Shown here: piece by piece, positions 7,901 to 17,056 of the stretch
Layout: every line of letters starts with the position of its first letter
Numbering within the stretch: the stretch's first letter is position 1
DNA from: Nitrospinota bacterium
Lineage (GTDB): Bacteria; Nitrospinota; Nitrospinia; Nitrospinales; VA-1
Length of the DNA stretch: 32,303 bases
Reading direction: 5' to 3'
NCBI GenBank assembly: GCA_009873655.1
Contig: WAIB01000027.1
Span: 648 to 32,950, forward strand
Position numbers and translations under genes: made by a program
The notes under the pieces: model-generated
What the model saw: only the letters and a program-made list of their open reading frames with translations
What the model was told of the DNA's origin: nothing
Database searches by the model: none

Positions 7901-9443
7901 GCATCATGACATTTATTCCATTGAAGACCTGCAGCAACTGATTTTTGATCTCCATAACGCAAACCCCGATGCCGACGTGAGTGTCAAGCTCGTGGCGGAA
8001 GCGGGGGTGGGCACCATTGCCGCGGGTGTTTCCAAGGCTCACGCCGAAGGTGTTTTGATTGCCGGGCACGATGGAGGCACCGGAGCATCCCCCCAAACGT
8101 CCATCAAACATGCAGGACTTCCGTGGGAGTTGGGGCTTTCTGAAACCCAGCAGATTCTGGTGCTCAATGATCTTCGGGGGCGCATTCGTGTTCAGGTGGA
8201 TGGGCAACTTAAGACCGGGCGGGATGTGGTGATTGGTGGCATCCTGGGAGCGGATGAATTCGGTTTTTCTACCACCGCTCTGGTGACGATGGGGTGCATC
8301 ATGATGAGAAAATGCCACCTGAATACCTGCTCGGTGGGTGTCGCCACGCAGGATCCTGAGCTCCGGAAAAAATTTACCGGTAAAGCGGATTATGTTGTTA
8401 ATTATTTCAGGTTCATTGCTCAAGAAGTAAGAGAAATCATGGCCGAGCTGGGGATTAAAAAATTTGAGGATTTGATTGGAAAAGTAGAACTGCTGGAGGG
8501 GGAACAGGCCATTGATCATTGGAAAGCAAATGGTCTGGATGTAAGCAAAATTTTATTTAAACCGGAAGTGGATGAAGACGTTGCCATACGGAATATTTGT
8601 ACCCAGGATTTAAGTGGTGATCTGGATAATGCACTTGATCATAGACTGATTGCGATCAGCCAGCTGGCCCTTGAAAAGAAGATCCAGGTGTATGGTGATT
8701 TCTCGATACTGAATACGGACCGAGCCACGGGCGCCATGCTCAGCTACCGTGTTTCCAAATTACATGGTGAGGAGGGTTTGCCTCCTGACACAATTCAGTT
8801 AGGGTTCAAAGGTTCGGCAGGGCAAAGCTTCGGGGCTTTTCTTGCCCCCGGAATCACATTTGGTCTTGCTGGCGACGCCAATGACTATGTGGGTAAAGGT
8901 CTGTCCGGTGGAAAAATATTTATTTACCCGCCCAAGGAATCAAGCCTGATACCTGAAGAAAACATATTGATCGGCAATACGGTTTTATATGGAGCTGTTT
9001 CGGGAAAAGCTTTCTTTCGAGGAATTGCAGGTGAGCGTTTCGCAGTGCGAAACAGCGGAGCAAAAACCGTAGTGGAAGGGGTGGGGGACCATGGTTGCGA
9101 ATACATGACAGGCGGTGTTGTGGTCGTTCTTGGCTCTACCGGTAGAAATTTTGCAGCGGGAATGAGCGGGGGTCTTGCGTATGTATTGGATCGCGATAAC
9201 GAATTCGAAATCCACTGCAACAAGAACACGGTGGAATTATTCGATGTGAATGAAGAGGAAGATATTCAACAATTGAAAGTCCTGATTGAAGAACACTATC
9301 AATCAACTCAAAGTACGGTAGCAAAAAAAGTGCTGGATGAATGGGAAGAAACCCTGACTAAATTCGTGAAGGTTTATCCAAGCGACTACAGGCGGGTCCT
9401 GGAAGAGTTAAAGAACAAACAGGACGAACTGCAAGTCGCCTGA
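4920..9443 (+). CDS. gltB: Glutamate synthase large subunit GltB
   Basis: GltB takes ammonia from glutamine and, with GltD, converts 2-oxoglutarate to glutamate. The protein has 1507 residues, the usual size. After a short propeptide, Cys20 in DSCGVGFV would become the N-terminal nucleophile of the class II glutaminase domain (to about residue 430), which also holds LAHSRYSTNTFPSW. A central domain follows, then the FMN-binding synthase domain with GEGGE, GAKPGEGGQLPG, and the stretch AGHDGGTGASP. The three cysteines of the 3Fe-4S cluster are in CIMMRKCHLNTC. The C-terminal part is the GXGXG beta-helix domain (GDHGCEYMTGG). gltD follows after 31 nt. The start was chosen because the next residues match the family's GLYDP..E.DSCG opening, although no strong ribosome binding site is visible. 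Confidence 0.97.
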   Translation: MQGFPKKQGLYDPAFEKDSCGVGFVMNMKGEKSHEIIFQGLEILKKLEHRGACGSDKLTGDGAGILIQLPDAFFQEQCPKIGINLPEAGRYAAGNIFLPTGDDTKQGMEIMERAVLTEGLELLGWRDVPVDNSTIGVKARSAEPVIKQIFVGAPPDVKDQLTFERRLYCVRKRTAWGVRRAGLNDNNENFYACSLSSKTLIYKGQLMAPQLETYYLDIKDPKMASALALAHSRYSTNTFPSWGRAQPFRYIAHNGEINTVRGNKNWMGARESMFESPLFKDIEMILPVIAPGGSDSADFDQALEMLFLTGRSLPHAMMMMIPEPWSGHETMGEDKRGFYEFHASMMEPWDGPASIAFTDGETCGAVLDRNGLRPSRYYVTKDGLVVMASEVGVVPVDEANVEYKGRLQPGKMFLVDINEGRIISDGELKAKITTQKPYTKWVQENQVNLKDLPEPDYQFEPDLDSLLDRQIAFGYTVEDIKFIMAPMIGTAMEATGSMGNDSPLAVLSQKPQILFNYFKQLFAQVTNPAIDSIREEIVMSMEVTLGRERNLLDESPEHCQKLKVEHPILTGKEMEKIRNLNQEGLKPVVLSTLFPVSEGELGMEKAMETLCQKASRAIEEGATILILSDKGVDKENAALPSLLSTAGVHHHLLREQTRTRVGLVVETGEAREMMHFALLIGYGAGAVYPYLAYETVAEIAGEGVYIEKVDTETAISNFIKATRKGLFKIIAKMGISTIQSYRGAQIFEAVGLAEDVIERFFTGTPSRVSGAGLGVLAKEALARHQKAFYSDRSSLLELGGHYQWRRGEEKHMLNPNIIGLLQHATRSNDYAVFKKFSQLSDKESTRQCTLRGLFNFKKANPIPIEEVEPVEKITKRFCTGAMSIGSISREAHETLAIAMNRLGGKSNTGEGGEDVVRYIPDENGDSRRSKIKQVASGRFGVNSFYLANADEMQIKIAQGAKPGEGGQLPGHKVSEYIAKIRHSTPGVGLISPPPHHDIYSIEDLQQLIFDLHNANPDADVSVKLVAEAGVGTIAAGVSKAHAEGVLIAGHDGGTGASPQTSIKHAGLPWELGLSETQQILVLNDLRGRIRVQVDGQLKTGRDVVIGGILGADEFGFSTTALVTMGCIMMRKCHLNTCSVGVATQDPELRKKFTGKADYVVNYFRFIAQEVREIMAELGIKKFEDLIGKVELLEGEQAIDHWKANGLDVSKILFKPEVDEDVAIRNICTQDLSGDLDNALDHRLIAISQLALEKKIQVYGDFSILNTDRATGAMLSYRVSKLHGEEGLPPDTIQLGFKGSAGQSFGAFLAPGITFGLAGDANDYVGKGLSGGKIFIYPPKESSLIPEENILIGNTVLYGAVSGKAFFRGIAGERFAVRNSGAKTVVEGVGDHGCEYMTGGVVVVLGSTGRNFAAGMSGGLAYVLDRDNEFEIHCNKNTVELFDVNEEEDIQQLKVLIEEHYQSTQSTVAKKVLDEWEETLTKFVKVYPSDYRRVLEELKNKQDELQVA

Positions 9444-9474
9444 AAAAAATAGAAAACGGAGACATATTCATTAG

Positions 9475-10962
9475 ATGGGTGCCATAAAAGGATTCATGGA
9501 GTTTGAAAGGGAGACCCCGTCGGGTCGCCCGGTTGAGGAAAGGTTGAAGGACCAGAAAGAATGTTACTCTCCTTTCCCGGAAAAAAAGTATAAAGAGCAG
9601 GGTGCGCGCTGCATGGATTGTGGTGTGCCTTTTTGCCAAAGTGAATCGGGATGTCCTTTAGGCAATTTGATTCCTGACTGGAATGATATGGTTTACCGGG
9701 GCCGATATGAAGAGGCGGTCGAACTTTTATTGAAGACAAATAATTTTCCGGAATTTACGGGCCGGGTCTGTCCGGCTCCCTGTGAAGGGGCCTGTGTGCT
9801 AGGAATTACTGAGCCCGCAGTGACCATATGTAATATTGAGGAAATGATTGCGGAGAAAGGTTTTGAAAAGGGCTATATCAAAGCCAGGCCTCCTGAAAAT
9901 AGAACGGGAAAGAAAATTGCCGTTGTCGGTTCGGGTCCCGCCGGGTTGGCCTGCGCGGCACAACTCAATTCTGCAGGTCATGAAGTCACGGTTTTCGAGA
10001 AGGATGATCGCGTAGGCGGATTGTTGATGTACGGAATTCCGCATTTCAAGCTGGAAAAAGAAATTGTAAAACGCCGGATAAAACTGATGGAGGATGAAGG
10101 AGTCATTTTTAAAACCGGTGTGCATATTGGTGTCGATAAACCTGCCAAAGAATTAAAAGAAGAATTCGATGCCGTGGTGTTATGTGGCGGTTCGCAAAAA
10201 CCAAGAGATTTGCCGGTTGAGGGCCGGGATTTGGAGGGGATTCTTTTTGCCATGGAGTTTTTACCGCAGCAAAACAAACGAAATGAGGGTGACGTCATCC
10301 CCGATAATATTTCCATAACGGCAAAAGACAAAAATGTTTTGATCATTGGTGGGGGAGATACGGGTTCAGACTGTGTCGGTACTTCTCTCAGGCAAGGTGC
10401 CAAAAGCGTGACAACATTTGAATTGCTTCCTGAACCGCCCCAATCCAGAACGGATAGCAATCCCTGGCCGCAGTGGCCGAAAATCTTTCGCGTTTCTTCC
10501 TCACATGAAGAAGCCAATGAGAGGGAAGGAAAAGAAAAAATCACTGAATATTGTGTTTCCACTAAAAAATTTGAAGGCAAAGACGGCAGGGTTTCAAAAA
10601 TTCTTGGAGTCAGGATGAGCTTTGGCGATCCGGACCCTAAAACAGGCCGGGCCTCGATGAATGAAGTCCCGGGTTCCGAGTTTGAGCTGGATGTCGATTT
10701 GGTGCTGCTGGCAATGGGGTTTGTCCATCCCATTCATGAAGGAATGGTGCAGGAGCTGGGACTGGATCTGGATGGCCGCGGAAATGTTTCCTGTGATGAA
10801 AACAAAATGACGAGTGCCGAAGGAATTTTTGTTGCCGGCGATATGACCCGTGGTCAATCCCTTGTAGTCTGGGCTATTGCTGAAGGCCGGGAAGCTGCGC
10901 GATCGGTCGATCAGTATCTTATGAAAACGACCGAGCTGCCTCACAGCCAGTTCTTAAGATAA
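9475..10962 (+). CDS. gltD: Glutamate synthase small subunit GltD
   Basis: GltD passes electrons from NAD(P)H through FAD and 4Fe-4S clusters to GltB. This 495-residue protein begins with the cysteine-rich N-terminal domain (CMDCGVPFCQ, GCPLGN, CPAPCEGAC). It continues with the FAD-binding GSGPAG near residue 150, an NAD(P)H-binding GGGDTG near residue 290, and a C-terminal FAD segment ending GIFVAGDMTRGQSLVVWAI. Length and order are those of the bacterial NADPH-GOGAT beta subunit. It lies 31 nt after gltB, in one operon with it. A GGAGA element precedes the ATG by about 12 nt, a little far but acceptable. Confidence 0.97.
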   Translation: MGAIKGFMEFERETPSGRPVEERLKDQKECYSPFPEKKYKEQGARCMDCGVPFCQSESGCPLGNLIPDWNDMVYRGRYEEAVELLLKTNNFPEFTGRVCPAPCEGACVLGITEPAVTICNIEEMIAEKGFEKGYIKARPPENRTGKKIAVVGSGPAGLACAAQLNSAGHEVTVFEKDDRVGGLLMYGIPHFKLEKEIVKRRIKLMEDEGVIFKTGVHIGVDKPAKELKEEFDAVVLCGGSQKPRDLPVEGRDLEGILFAMEFLPQQNKRNEGDVIPDNISITAKDKNVLIIGGGDTGSDCVGTSLRQGAKSVTTFELLPEPPQSRTDSNPWPQWPKIFRVSSSHEEANEREGKEKITEYCVSTKKFEGKDGRVSKILGVRMSFGDPDPKTGRASMNEVPGSEFELDVDLVLLAMGFVHPIHEGMVQELGLDLDGRGNVSCDENKMTSAEGIFVAGDMTRGQSLVVWAIAEGREAARSVDQYLMKTTELPHSQFLR

Positions 10963-10985
10963 AATGCAACCTGAAATTTAAAAAG

Positions 10986-11017
10986 AAAAAAAGGGAGCTG
11001 CCTTGACAACAGCTCCC
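10986..11017 (-). terminator. Intrinsic terminator of the degP-like gene
   Basis: On the minus strand GGGAGCTG pairs with CAGCTCCC around a 9-nt loop, followed by seven T. On the plus strand the same stem is followed only by CTTTC, so it may weakly terminate gltBD as well. It lies about 130 nt after the protease stop codon. Confidence 0.8.
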
Positions 11018-11144
11018 CTTTCGGAGATTGCCTGCCTTTCATCAGGCCGGACCGCTATTCGAGAAAAGGGAAGCGAGCTTGGTGGGGAAGTAATCTTTAA
11101 GCCATAGCCCGTCCTATTTTCTCAGACAGCAGCCTTGCGGGGAC

Positions 11145-12287
11145 TCAAGCCCGTTTTTCCTCTTTCATTTTTTCTACAGTAACGTCCAGTGATTTTTTAT
11201 TGCCATCGCGAATAATTTCTACTTTTACAGACTGTCCTGGCTCAACAGCGGCAACCTGCCTGGGAAGGTTGTCCACTGAGAAAATTTCCTTACCGTTAAA
11301 TTTGACAATAACGTCACCTCTTTTAAGTCCGCCCTTGTAAGCCGGTCCATTAGGGACTACGTCGTTGACCAGGGCTCCATTTGGGTCAGAAAGTTTGAAG
11401 GTTTCGGCCAGTTCTGGAGTGATTTTCTGGATCATGACACCCAGCCAGCCGCGAGTGACTTTGCCGTCTTTTTTTAATTCTTCAAGAATTTCACTTGCCA
11501 TGTTGATGGGGATGGTAAAACCAATTCCTACATTGCCGCCGGTTCTGGAAAAAATGGCGGTGTTGATACCAATTACTTCACCACTCATGTTCAGCAACGG
11601 ACCCCCGCTGTTTCCCGGATTGATGGAAGCATCGGTCTGGATAAACTCATCGTAGGGGCCGGCTCCAATATTTCTTGCTTTGGCGCTGACAACCCCTGTG
11701 GTGACCGTATGGTCCAGTCCAAACGGATTTCCGATGGCCACAACCCATTCGCCAACTTCTACTTTTTCAGAATCTCCCAATGTCAAATAAGGAAAGTCTG
11801 TGGTATCTCCCGGCTTCTTTATAATCTTTAGTAATGCGATATCTGTTTTGGAGTCCGAACCTATTAATTCCGCTTTATATTCTTTTTCATTCTGGAGCGT
11901 GATTTTGATGATATTCGCATGATCCACAACATGGTTGTTTGTAAGGATGTGGCCCTCTTTATCAATCAGGAATCCCGTTCCTGAACCATTTCCAGGAGCA
12001 GGGGGCTGTGGAAACGGTGCTGGACCACCGAAAGGATTAAACTGGCCAAAAGGACCTTGCTGTTGAGAAGGATTTCCTTTCGCTGGCTGAAATTTAGTTT
12101 TTGATTCTACAAAAACAACGGCAGGATTTTGTTTCTTGGCTATTTCTACAATTAGATTGGTTCCTACGGGATTAACTTTTCCACTTATTGCAAAAGCCGG
12201 GTTCAGGTTGTTTCCGCTAAACACCGGAAAACTTAAAAATAAAACTAAAAAAGATAAGAAGAATAATTTTTTCTTGTAAGTAGTCAT
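11145..12287 (-). CDS. DegP/HtrA-type periplasmic serine protease with one PDZ domain
   Basis: This is a trypsin-like protease of the envelope that degrades or refolds damaged proteins. The N-terminus has a signal or anchor sequence (KKK followed by about 15 hydrophobic residues). A long Pro/Gln/Gly-rich loop lies at about residues 67-102. The catalytic triad is H119 (LTNNHVVDH), D149 (SKTDIALLK) and S227 (GNSGGPLLN). One PDZ domain (RGWLGVMIQ... to the end) follows; DegP and DegQ have two, so the domain plan is closer to DegS or to one-PDZ HtrA proteins. The ATG at 12287 was preferred over the adjacent GTG at 12290 because GGAGG lies 6 nt before it. It is monocistronic, with its own terminator. 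Confidence 0.93.
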   Translation of the reverse strand: MTTYKKKLFFLSFLVLFLSFPVFSGNNLNPAFAISGKVNPVGTNLIVEIAKKQNPAVVFVESKTKFQPAKGNPSQQQGPFGQFNPFGGPAPFPQPPAPGNGSGTGFLIDKEGHILTNNHVVDHANIIKITLQNEKEYKAELIGSDSKTDIALLKIIKKPGDTTDFPYLTLGDSEKVEVGEWVVAIGNPFGLDHTVTTGVVSAKARNIGAGPYDEFIQTDASINPGNSGGPLLNMSGEVIGINTAIFSRTGGNVGIGFTIPINMASEILEELKKDGKVTRGWLGVMIQKITPELAETFKLSDPNGALVNDVVPNGPAYKGGLKRGDVIVKFNGKEIFSVDNLPRQVAAVEPGQSVKVEIIRDGNKKSLDVTVEKMKEEKRA

Positions 12288-12497
12288 CACGTCCCTCCTG
12301 GAAATTTATTCTTTAAATAAAGCCGTCTTGTTTAATTCATTTTCGGCTTAACTAAGAATAAAATCTAAAAATTAAATTTGTGTTAAAAGAGAATTAAAAA
12401 AACTTAATGAGGGTTCTTTAACTTTTTAAATAAGGTGAAAACTCGATTGAGGGGGAGAGATTCGGATTTACGGAGGGAGTGGGATTTTTTGAAACGA

Positions 12498-13592
12498 TTA
12501 CAATTTTAACTTTTGAAAAAAGCCTTTTAAGGTGTCGGTAAAAGAGTGGCCGTCTATTTCAGCAAGCTCTTTGTATAATTCTTTTTGTCTCTTGTTTAAA
12601 TTTTTTGGGGTTTCGATGGTGAAGTGGATAATTTGATTGCCTCTTCCTCCGCCTCTCAACCGGGGTATTCCCGCCCCCGGGATGCGGAAAGTTTCATTGT
12701 TTTGGATTCCCGCGGGGATGGAAATGACTTTCGTTTGGTTTTCCTCAAGTAATGATACTTCTATGTCGGTACCCAATGCCGCCTGTGCGAAGGTCAGGGT
12801 CATTTTGCAGTGAATATCCTCTTCTTCACGATGAAAAAATTCGTGCTGGGTCACATGAATGATGACATAAAGGTCCCCGGGAGGCAGTCCCTGCGGGCCG
12901 GGTTCTCCTTCTCCTTTTAACCTCAGGCGGGCTCCGTCATTGACACCCGCTGGAATATTGATGGAAAGGTTTTTGTTATTTCTCACGCGACCATCGCCGT
13001 GACATTCTTTGCATGGGTGTGTGATTACCTGTCCGGCTCCTCTACAATCGGGGCAGTGCGATTGCACACTGAAAAACCCCTGGGAGCGGACCACCTGACC
13101 AGTCCCCCGGCAGGTTCGGCAGGCTTTTGGAGAATGTCCTGATTTAGACCCAGATCCCTTACAAGTTCCACATGTATCATGTTTGCCGACCTCAACTTCC
13201 TTTTGAGCGCCGAAGGCAGCTTCATTAAAACCGATGCGTATATCCATGCGAAGGTCCGCGCCGGTTCTTTGTCTTTGCCCTCCACCGCCGCCGAAGAAAT
13301 CACCAAAGATATCGCCGAATTGGGAGAAGATGTCATCAAACCCGCTGAATCCATTAAATCCTCTTCCCTTTAATCCGTCATGGCCGAATTGATCGTAAAT
13401 TTGCCGTTTTTCCGGATCTTTCAATACTTCGTAAGCTTCTGATGCTTCTTTGAATTTATCTTCTGCCTGTTTGTCCCCGGGGTTTTTATCGGGATGGAAT
13501 TTTAAGGCTTTTTGTCGGTAGGCCTTCTTGAGTTCCGCTTCGTTAGCGTTTTTTGAAACTTCAAGAACTTCATAGTAGTCGCGTTGGCTCAT
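12498..13592 (-). CDS. dnaJ: Chaperone DnaJ
   Basis: DnaJ is the Hsp40 co-chaperone that delivers substrates to DnaK and stimulates its ATPase. This 364-residue protein has a J domain with HPD at 33-35, a Gly/Phe-rich linker ([19 protein letters not shown]), and four zinc-finger repeats: [24 protein letters not shown] and CKECHGDG. The C-terminal substrate-binding domains include [11 protein letters not shown] and [10 protein letters not shown]. All parts expected of a full type I DnaJ are present. It follows grpE by 49 nt and is the last gene of dnaK-grpE-dnaJ. Confidence 0.97.
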   Translation of the reverse strand: MSQRDYYEVLEVSKNANEAELKKAYRQKALKFHPDKNPGDKQAEDKFKEASEAYEVLKDPEKRQIYDQFGHDGLKGRGFNGFSGFDDIFSQFGDIFGDFFGGGGGQRQRTGADLRMDIRIGFNEAAFGAQKEVEVGKHDTCGTCKGSGSKSGHSPKACRTCRGTGQVVRSQGFFSVQSHCPDCRGAGQVITHPCKECHGDGRVRNNKNLSINIPAGVNDGARLRLKGEGEPGPQGLPPGDLYVIIHVTQHEFFHREEEDIHCKMTLTFAQAALGTDIEVSLLEENQTKVISIPAGIQNNETFRIPGAGIPRLRGGGRGNQIIHFTIETPKNLNKRQKELYKELAEIDGHSFTDTLKGFFQKLKL

Positions 13593-13641
13593 TAGAAAAG
13601 TTTATGAAAAAGTCTGCTTGCTCGCGAACGAGGCAGAGCAT

Positions 13642-14247
13642 TCAGGTTTTTAAGTGGGCCACTTTTACTTTTGCGGCTTTGATTAACTTGTCTTTGAAAA
13701 TATATCCCGGTTCCAGTTCTTGCACAATCATATTATCCATTTCAGGATCATCTGTTTCTTCGGTCAGAAAAACTTCGTCGGTTTTGGGATCGAACTTTCG
13801 GTCTTTGGTGTCGACGATTTCTACATTGTTATTCTTCAATTCACGGCTGAATTGTTTGGACACCATCTCGACGCCCTTGTTCAATCCGTCAAAATCCCGG
13901 TTTGTGTTGGCAGCCTGGATGGCCCGGTTTAAATTATCCAAAATCGGTACCAGTCTGGAAAATAAATTGGCTTTAAACTGGTCGAGACGAACGTCATTGT
14001 CTTTTTCCAGGCGTTTTCGGAACCCGTCGTCTTCTGCGGTTTTTTCCTTATAGGCCGCGATATAGTCTTTCAGTTTTTGGTCTTTTTCTTCCGCTTCTTT
14101 TTTGAGTTTTTCGACGTATGAGGGAAGCCTTTCCTCATGTTCATTTGCTTGATCGAGTTCATCTTCCTCTAACAGGGCGGACCTGCGATCCACGATGTTG
14201 ATCACCGGTTCTTCCTGTTTAGAAGCAGTTTCTTTTTTCTTTGCCAT
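13642..14247 (-). CDS. grpE: Nucleotide exchange factor GrpE
   Basis: GrpE releases ADP from DnaK. The 201-residue protein has a charged N-terminal tail and a long coiled coil (about 45-110, with EKLKKEAEEKDQKLKDYI). The family core follows, with PILDNLNRAIQA, KGVEMVSKQF and the C-terminal beta domain (FDPKTDEV, VVQ-like MIVQELEPGYIFKDKLIKAAKV). Length and placement between dnaK and dnaJ confirm it. A GC-rich hairpin with a T-tract stands between dnaK and grpE, so grpE and dnaJ may be made at lower level than dnaK. Confidence 0.95.
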   Translation of the reverse strand: MAKKKETASKQEEPVINIVDRRSALLEEDELDQANEHEERLPSYVEKLKKEAEEKDQKLKDYIAAYKEKTAEDDGFRKRLEKDNDVRLDQFKANLFSRLVPILDNLNRAIQAANTNRDFDGLNKGVEMVSKQFSRELKNNNVEIVDTKDRKFDPKTDEVFLTEETDDPEMDNMIVQELEPGYIFKDKLIKAAKVKVAHLKT

Positions 14248-14260
14248 GGTTGTTTATGAT

Positions 14261-14293
14261 AAAAAAATAACCCCCCCGGTATTACCGGGAGGG
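14261..14293 (-). terminator. Hairpin terminator or attenuator between dnaK and grpE
   Basis: On the minus strand CCCTCCCGGT and ACCGGGGGGG form nine of ten pairs around AAT, followed by TTATTTTTTT. It lies just after the dnaK stop and 14 nt before the grpE ATG. It probably reduces transcription of grpE-dnaJ relative to dnaK, unless grpE has its own promoter. Confidence 0.75.
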
Positions 14294-14303
14294 TCGCGTG
14301 GGT

Positions 14304-16220
14304 TTATTTTTTGCCGATATCTTCGAATTCTGCATCGACGACATCGTCTTCTGCTTTAGCATGCTCTCCTTCTGATTCAGGCGCACCGCCTGCGTCACCC
14401 GCATCGCCTCCACCTGATTCATCCTTGGTTTGGGCATACATGACTTCCGCGAGCTTATGGGCAACCTGGTTGACTTTTTCGATTTGTTCTTTCATGGCAT
14501 CGATTTCGCCTTCAAGATGGCCCTTTGCTTCTTCCACAGCCGCTTCGGCTTCTTTGACATCCTCTTCCTTGAATTTATCTTTGTTGTCTTTAAGGGTTTT
14601 TTCAAGGTTGTAGATGACCGAGTCGAGCTGGTTTTTGAGATCGATTTTTTCACGTCGCTCTTTATCCGCTTCGGCATTGGCCTCTGCATCTTTCACCATT
14701 TTATCAATCTCGTCATCCGATAGACCCGTGGAATCAGTGATGGTGATTTTCTGCTCTTTGCCGGTGCCTTTGTCTTTGGCTGTCACATTCAGGATGCCAT
14801 TTGCATCAATGTCAAAAGTGACTTCGATTTGCGGCATGCCGCGCGGTGCAGGTGGAATTCCGTCCAGGTGAAACTTTCCAATGGACCGGTTGTCCTTTGC
14901 CATTTCCCGCTCACCCTGAAGAACATTGACTTCTACCGACGGTTGATTGTCCGCGGCTGTTGAAAACGTTTCTGCTTTTCGAGTCGGGATAGTGGTATTG
15001 CGATCTATGAGTCGGGTTGTTACACCGCCCATGGTTTCGATTCCCAATGAAAGTGGGGTGACATCCAGCAATAAAATATCTTTTACATCGCCCGAAAGAA
15101 CCCCGGCCTGTACCGCTGCTCCCAAGGCAACTACCTCGTCCGGATTAACTCCACGGTGAGGGTCTTTGCCAAACATATTTTTTACCAGTTCCTGTGCTTT
15201 GGGAATTCGGGTGGAACCGCCGACCAATACGGCCTCATTTACGTCGTTTGCCGTAATCCCCGCATCTTTCATGGCCTGTTGGCAGGGAACTTTTGATTTT
15301 TCAATCAGGTCATCCACCATCGATTCAAATTTAGCCCGGGAAAGTTTGACGTTTAAATGTTTTGGGCCAGATGCATCCGCCGTAATAAACGGAAGGTTGA
15401 TATCCGTTTCACTGGTAGTAGAAAGTTCCATTTTGGCTTTTTCCGCGGCTTCTTTTAGTCGCTGCAGAACCATGTTGTCTTTTGAAAGATCAACTCCCTG
15501 ATCCTTTTTGAATTCCGCTACGAGCCAGTCGATGATACGTTGGTCGAAATTGTCTCCCCCAAGATGGGTATCCCCATGAGTCGCTTTAACTTCCACTACG
15601 TTGTCGCCAACTTCAAGGATAGAGACATCAAATGTTCCGCCACCGAAATCATAAACTGCAATGGTATGGTCTTTATTTTTGTCAAGTCCGTAAGCCAACG
15701 CGGATGATGTGGGCTCATTGATAATTCGTTTTACTTCCAGGCCGGCTATTTTTCCGGCATCTTTCGTTGCCTGTCTTTGAGCATCATTAAAGTATGCGGG
15801 AACCGTGATGACGGCTTCGGTCACCGGTTGTCCAAGATAAGCTTCTGCTGATTTCTTCAGTTTTTGAAGGATCATCGCCGAAATTTCCGGCGGAGTGTAG
15901 GATTTCTCTCCCGCTTTAATTCTTACTTCGCCTTTATCACCTTGAATGACTTCATAAGGAACCATTTTCATTTCTTCTGAAACTTCATTCAATGAACGGC
16001 CCATGAACCTTTTTACGGAAAAAATCGTGTTTTCCGGATTAGCGATCGCCTGCCTTTTGGCCACCTGGCCTACCAGGATTTCACCTTCTTTAGTGAAGGC
16101 GACCACAGATGGGGTGGTTCGACTCCCTTCTTCATTAAGGATAACTTTTGGCTCGCTACCCTCCATAACGGCTACCACCGAGTTGGTGGTGCCTAAATCA
16201 ATGCCTACGATTTTTCCCAT
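14304..16220 (-). CDS. dnaK: Chaperone DnaK (Hsp70)
   Basis: DnaK is the ATP-dependent Hsp70 chaperone. This 638-residue protein opens with [13 protein letters not shown], and has [25 protein letters not shown] and [10 protein letters not shown] in the ATPase domain, [10 protein letters not shown], and the linker [11 protein letters not shown]. The substrate-binding domain and helical lid follow, and the tail ends [12 protein letters not shown], the EEVD-like acidic bacterial ending. Nothing is missing. It is the first gene of dnaK-grpE-dnaJ and has a well-formed promoter upstream at 16302-16330. Confidence 0.98.
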   Translation of the reverse strand: MGKIVGIDLGTTNSVVAVMEGSEPKVILNEEGSRTTPSVVAFTKEGEILVGQVAKRQAIANPENTIFSVKRFMGRSLNEVSEEMKMVPYEVIQGDKGEVRIKAGEKSYTPPEISAMILQKLKKSAEAYLGQPVTEAVITVPAYFNDAQRQATKDAGKIAGLEVKRIINEPTSSALAYGLDKNKDHTIAVYDFGGGTFDVSILEVGDNVVEVKATHGDTHLGGDNFDQRIIDWLVAEFKKDQGVDLSKDNMVLQRLKEAAEKAKMELSTTSETDINLPFITADASGPKHLNVKLSRAKFESMVDDLIEKSKVPCQQAMKDAGITANDVNEAVLVGGSTRIPKAQELVKNMFGKDPHRGVNPDEVVALGAAVQAGVLSGDVKDILLLDVTPLSLGIETMGGVTTRLIDRNTTIPTRKAETFSTAADNQPSVEVNVLQGEREMAKDNRSIGKFHLDGIPPAPRGMPQIEVTFDIDANGILNVTAKDKGTGKEQKITITDSTGLSDDEIDKMVKDAEANAEADKERREKIDLKNQLDSVIYNLEKTLKDNKDKFKEEDVKEAEAAVEEAKGHLEGEIDAMKEQIEKVNQVAHKLAEVMYAQTKDESGGGDAGDAGGAPESEGEHAKAEDDVVDAEFEDIGKK

Positions 16221-16585
16221 TTGATGATTCCTTTCTTTATAAATACTTTTAAATTTACCTGGTTAAGTAAATGGATGTCCTTTTTTTGTCCAACTGGTTG
16301 CTAAATAAGACCGGAACTGCATCATGTCAAGGTGGAGAAAGGGAAAATCTTTTAAGAAACCGAGAATAAAATTCGGGCGAAAAAACGCAGTAACCCCTTT
16401 ATTTTTAGTTGTTTATTTGTATTTTAGGTTGTCCGGAAAAATCTTGCATCCTTTCCGTTTTTACCGGATATCGGCATGGGACGTGATTAAGGGATGTTTC
16501 TTAAGGAAAAGGGGGTTTCGGGGTATCCAGGGGAGATTAAAAATAAAAGAGCGCCTTATTTTTCTGAGGGTTCGTTTTCCTGTTC
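16221..16585. other. Intergenic region between the cheX-like genes and dnaK
   Basis: Apart from the dnaK promoter and an ATTTAC/GTAAAT inverted repeat close to the dnaK ribosome binding site, nothing was recognised. A plus-strand open frame (16324-16650) runs across it but has a basic, low-quality composition, overlaps the cheX-like gene and lacks a ribosome binding site, so it was not called. Confidence 0.5.
16302..16330 (-). promoter_or_regulatory. Probable dnaK promoter
   Basis: On the minus strand TTGACA (16330-16325) is followed after exactly 17 nt by TATTTA (16307-16302), a good housekeeping-sigma promoter about 80 nt upstream of the dnaK ATG. No CIRCE element (TTAGCACTC-N9-GAGTGCTAA) is seen, and the -10 region does not match a sigma-32 CCCCAT box. 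Heat regulation, if any, is not explained by these sites. Confidence 0.6.
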
Positions 16586-17017
16586 TTACACTGAAAGGGC
16601 GAAGGAGTCACCGTGGCGTACAAATTTGCATTCCGCCACCTTTTTGGTAAAGGGAAATTGTTGGCTTTGTCCTTCTATTGAATAGATTGGAGTAGAAAGG
16701 GTACAGGGATGTGGAAGCATGGCTTTAATATTACCACCAATCATATTGATCAATTCTCCAACAGCATCTTTTTGGGTTTCCAGGGTCGCTTCGCCGGAAT
16801 TCAAGGAAAACATGGTTTCAGTTAAACGGGACACTAAAGAAGGAGGTAAATAAATGCTGATAACCCCATTCCATTTACCGGTGACTTGAACGCTTCCGGT
16901 AACTATTTTTTCAGGAGATATATCGAAGGGGCCTGGTTGGGGTTTAATGTCAAAGCCAAGAAGGGTGGTCCAGACCATCTTGTTGTATTGCTGGATTTCA
17001 CTTTCAAGAAATTGCAT
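16586..17017 (-). CDS. CheX-like chemotaxis phosphatase, copy 2
   Basis: CheX proteins dephosphorylate CheY-P through a conserved E-x2-N motif on an exposed helix. This 143-residue protein has GELINMIGGNIKAMLP, with E88 and N91 in the active-site spacing and the GGN that follows in the family. The remainder has the alternating strands and helices of the CheC/CheX/FliY fold (TGKWNGVISIYLP, then a helix of the MF type). It is similar along its length to the gene 39 nt upstream and is probably a tandem duplicate. It is the last gene of the chemotaxis cluster. Confidence 0.75.
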   Translation of the reverse strand: MQFLESEIQQYNKMVWTTLLGFDIKPQPGPFDISPEKIVTGSVQVTGKWNGVISIYLPPSLVSRLTETMFSLNSGEATLETQKDAVGELINMIGGNIKAMLPHPCTLSTPIYSIEGQSQQFPFTKKVAECKFVRHGDSFALSV

Positions 17018-17056
17018 TAAAACTCTTTTCAGGGGAGTGAATGTTTAATTTTATTA

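Noticed and set aside
16221-16330. CIRCE or sigma-32 heat-shock control of dnaK
   Set aside because: No CIRCE inverted repeat and no CCCCAT-type -10 element was found; only a housekeeping-type promoter is visible.
16324-16650. Plus-strand frame of 108 codons upstream of dnaK
   Set aside because: It overlaps the cheX-like gene and the dnaK promoter, has a basic low-quality composition and no ribosome binding site.
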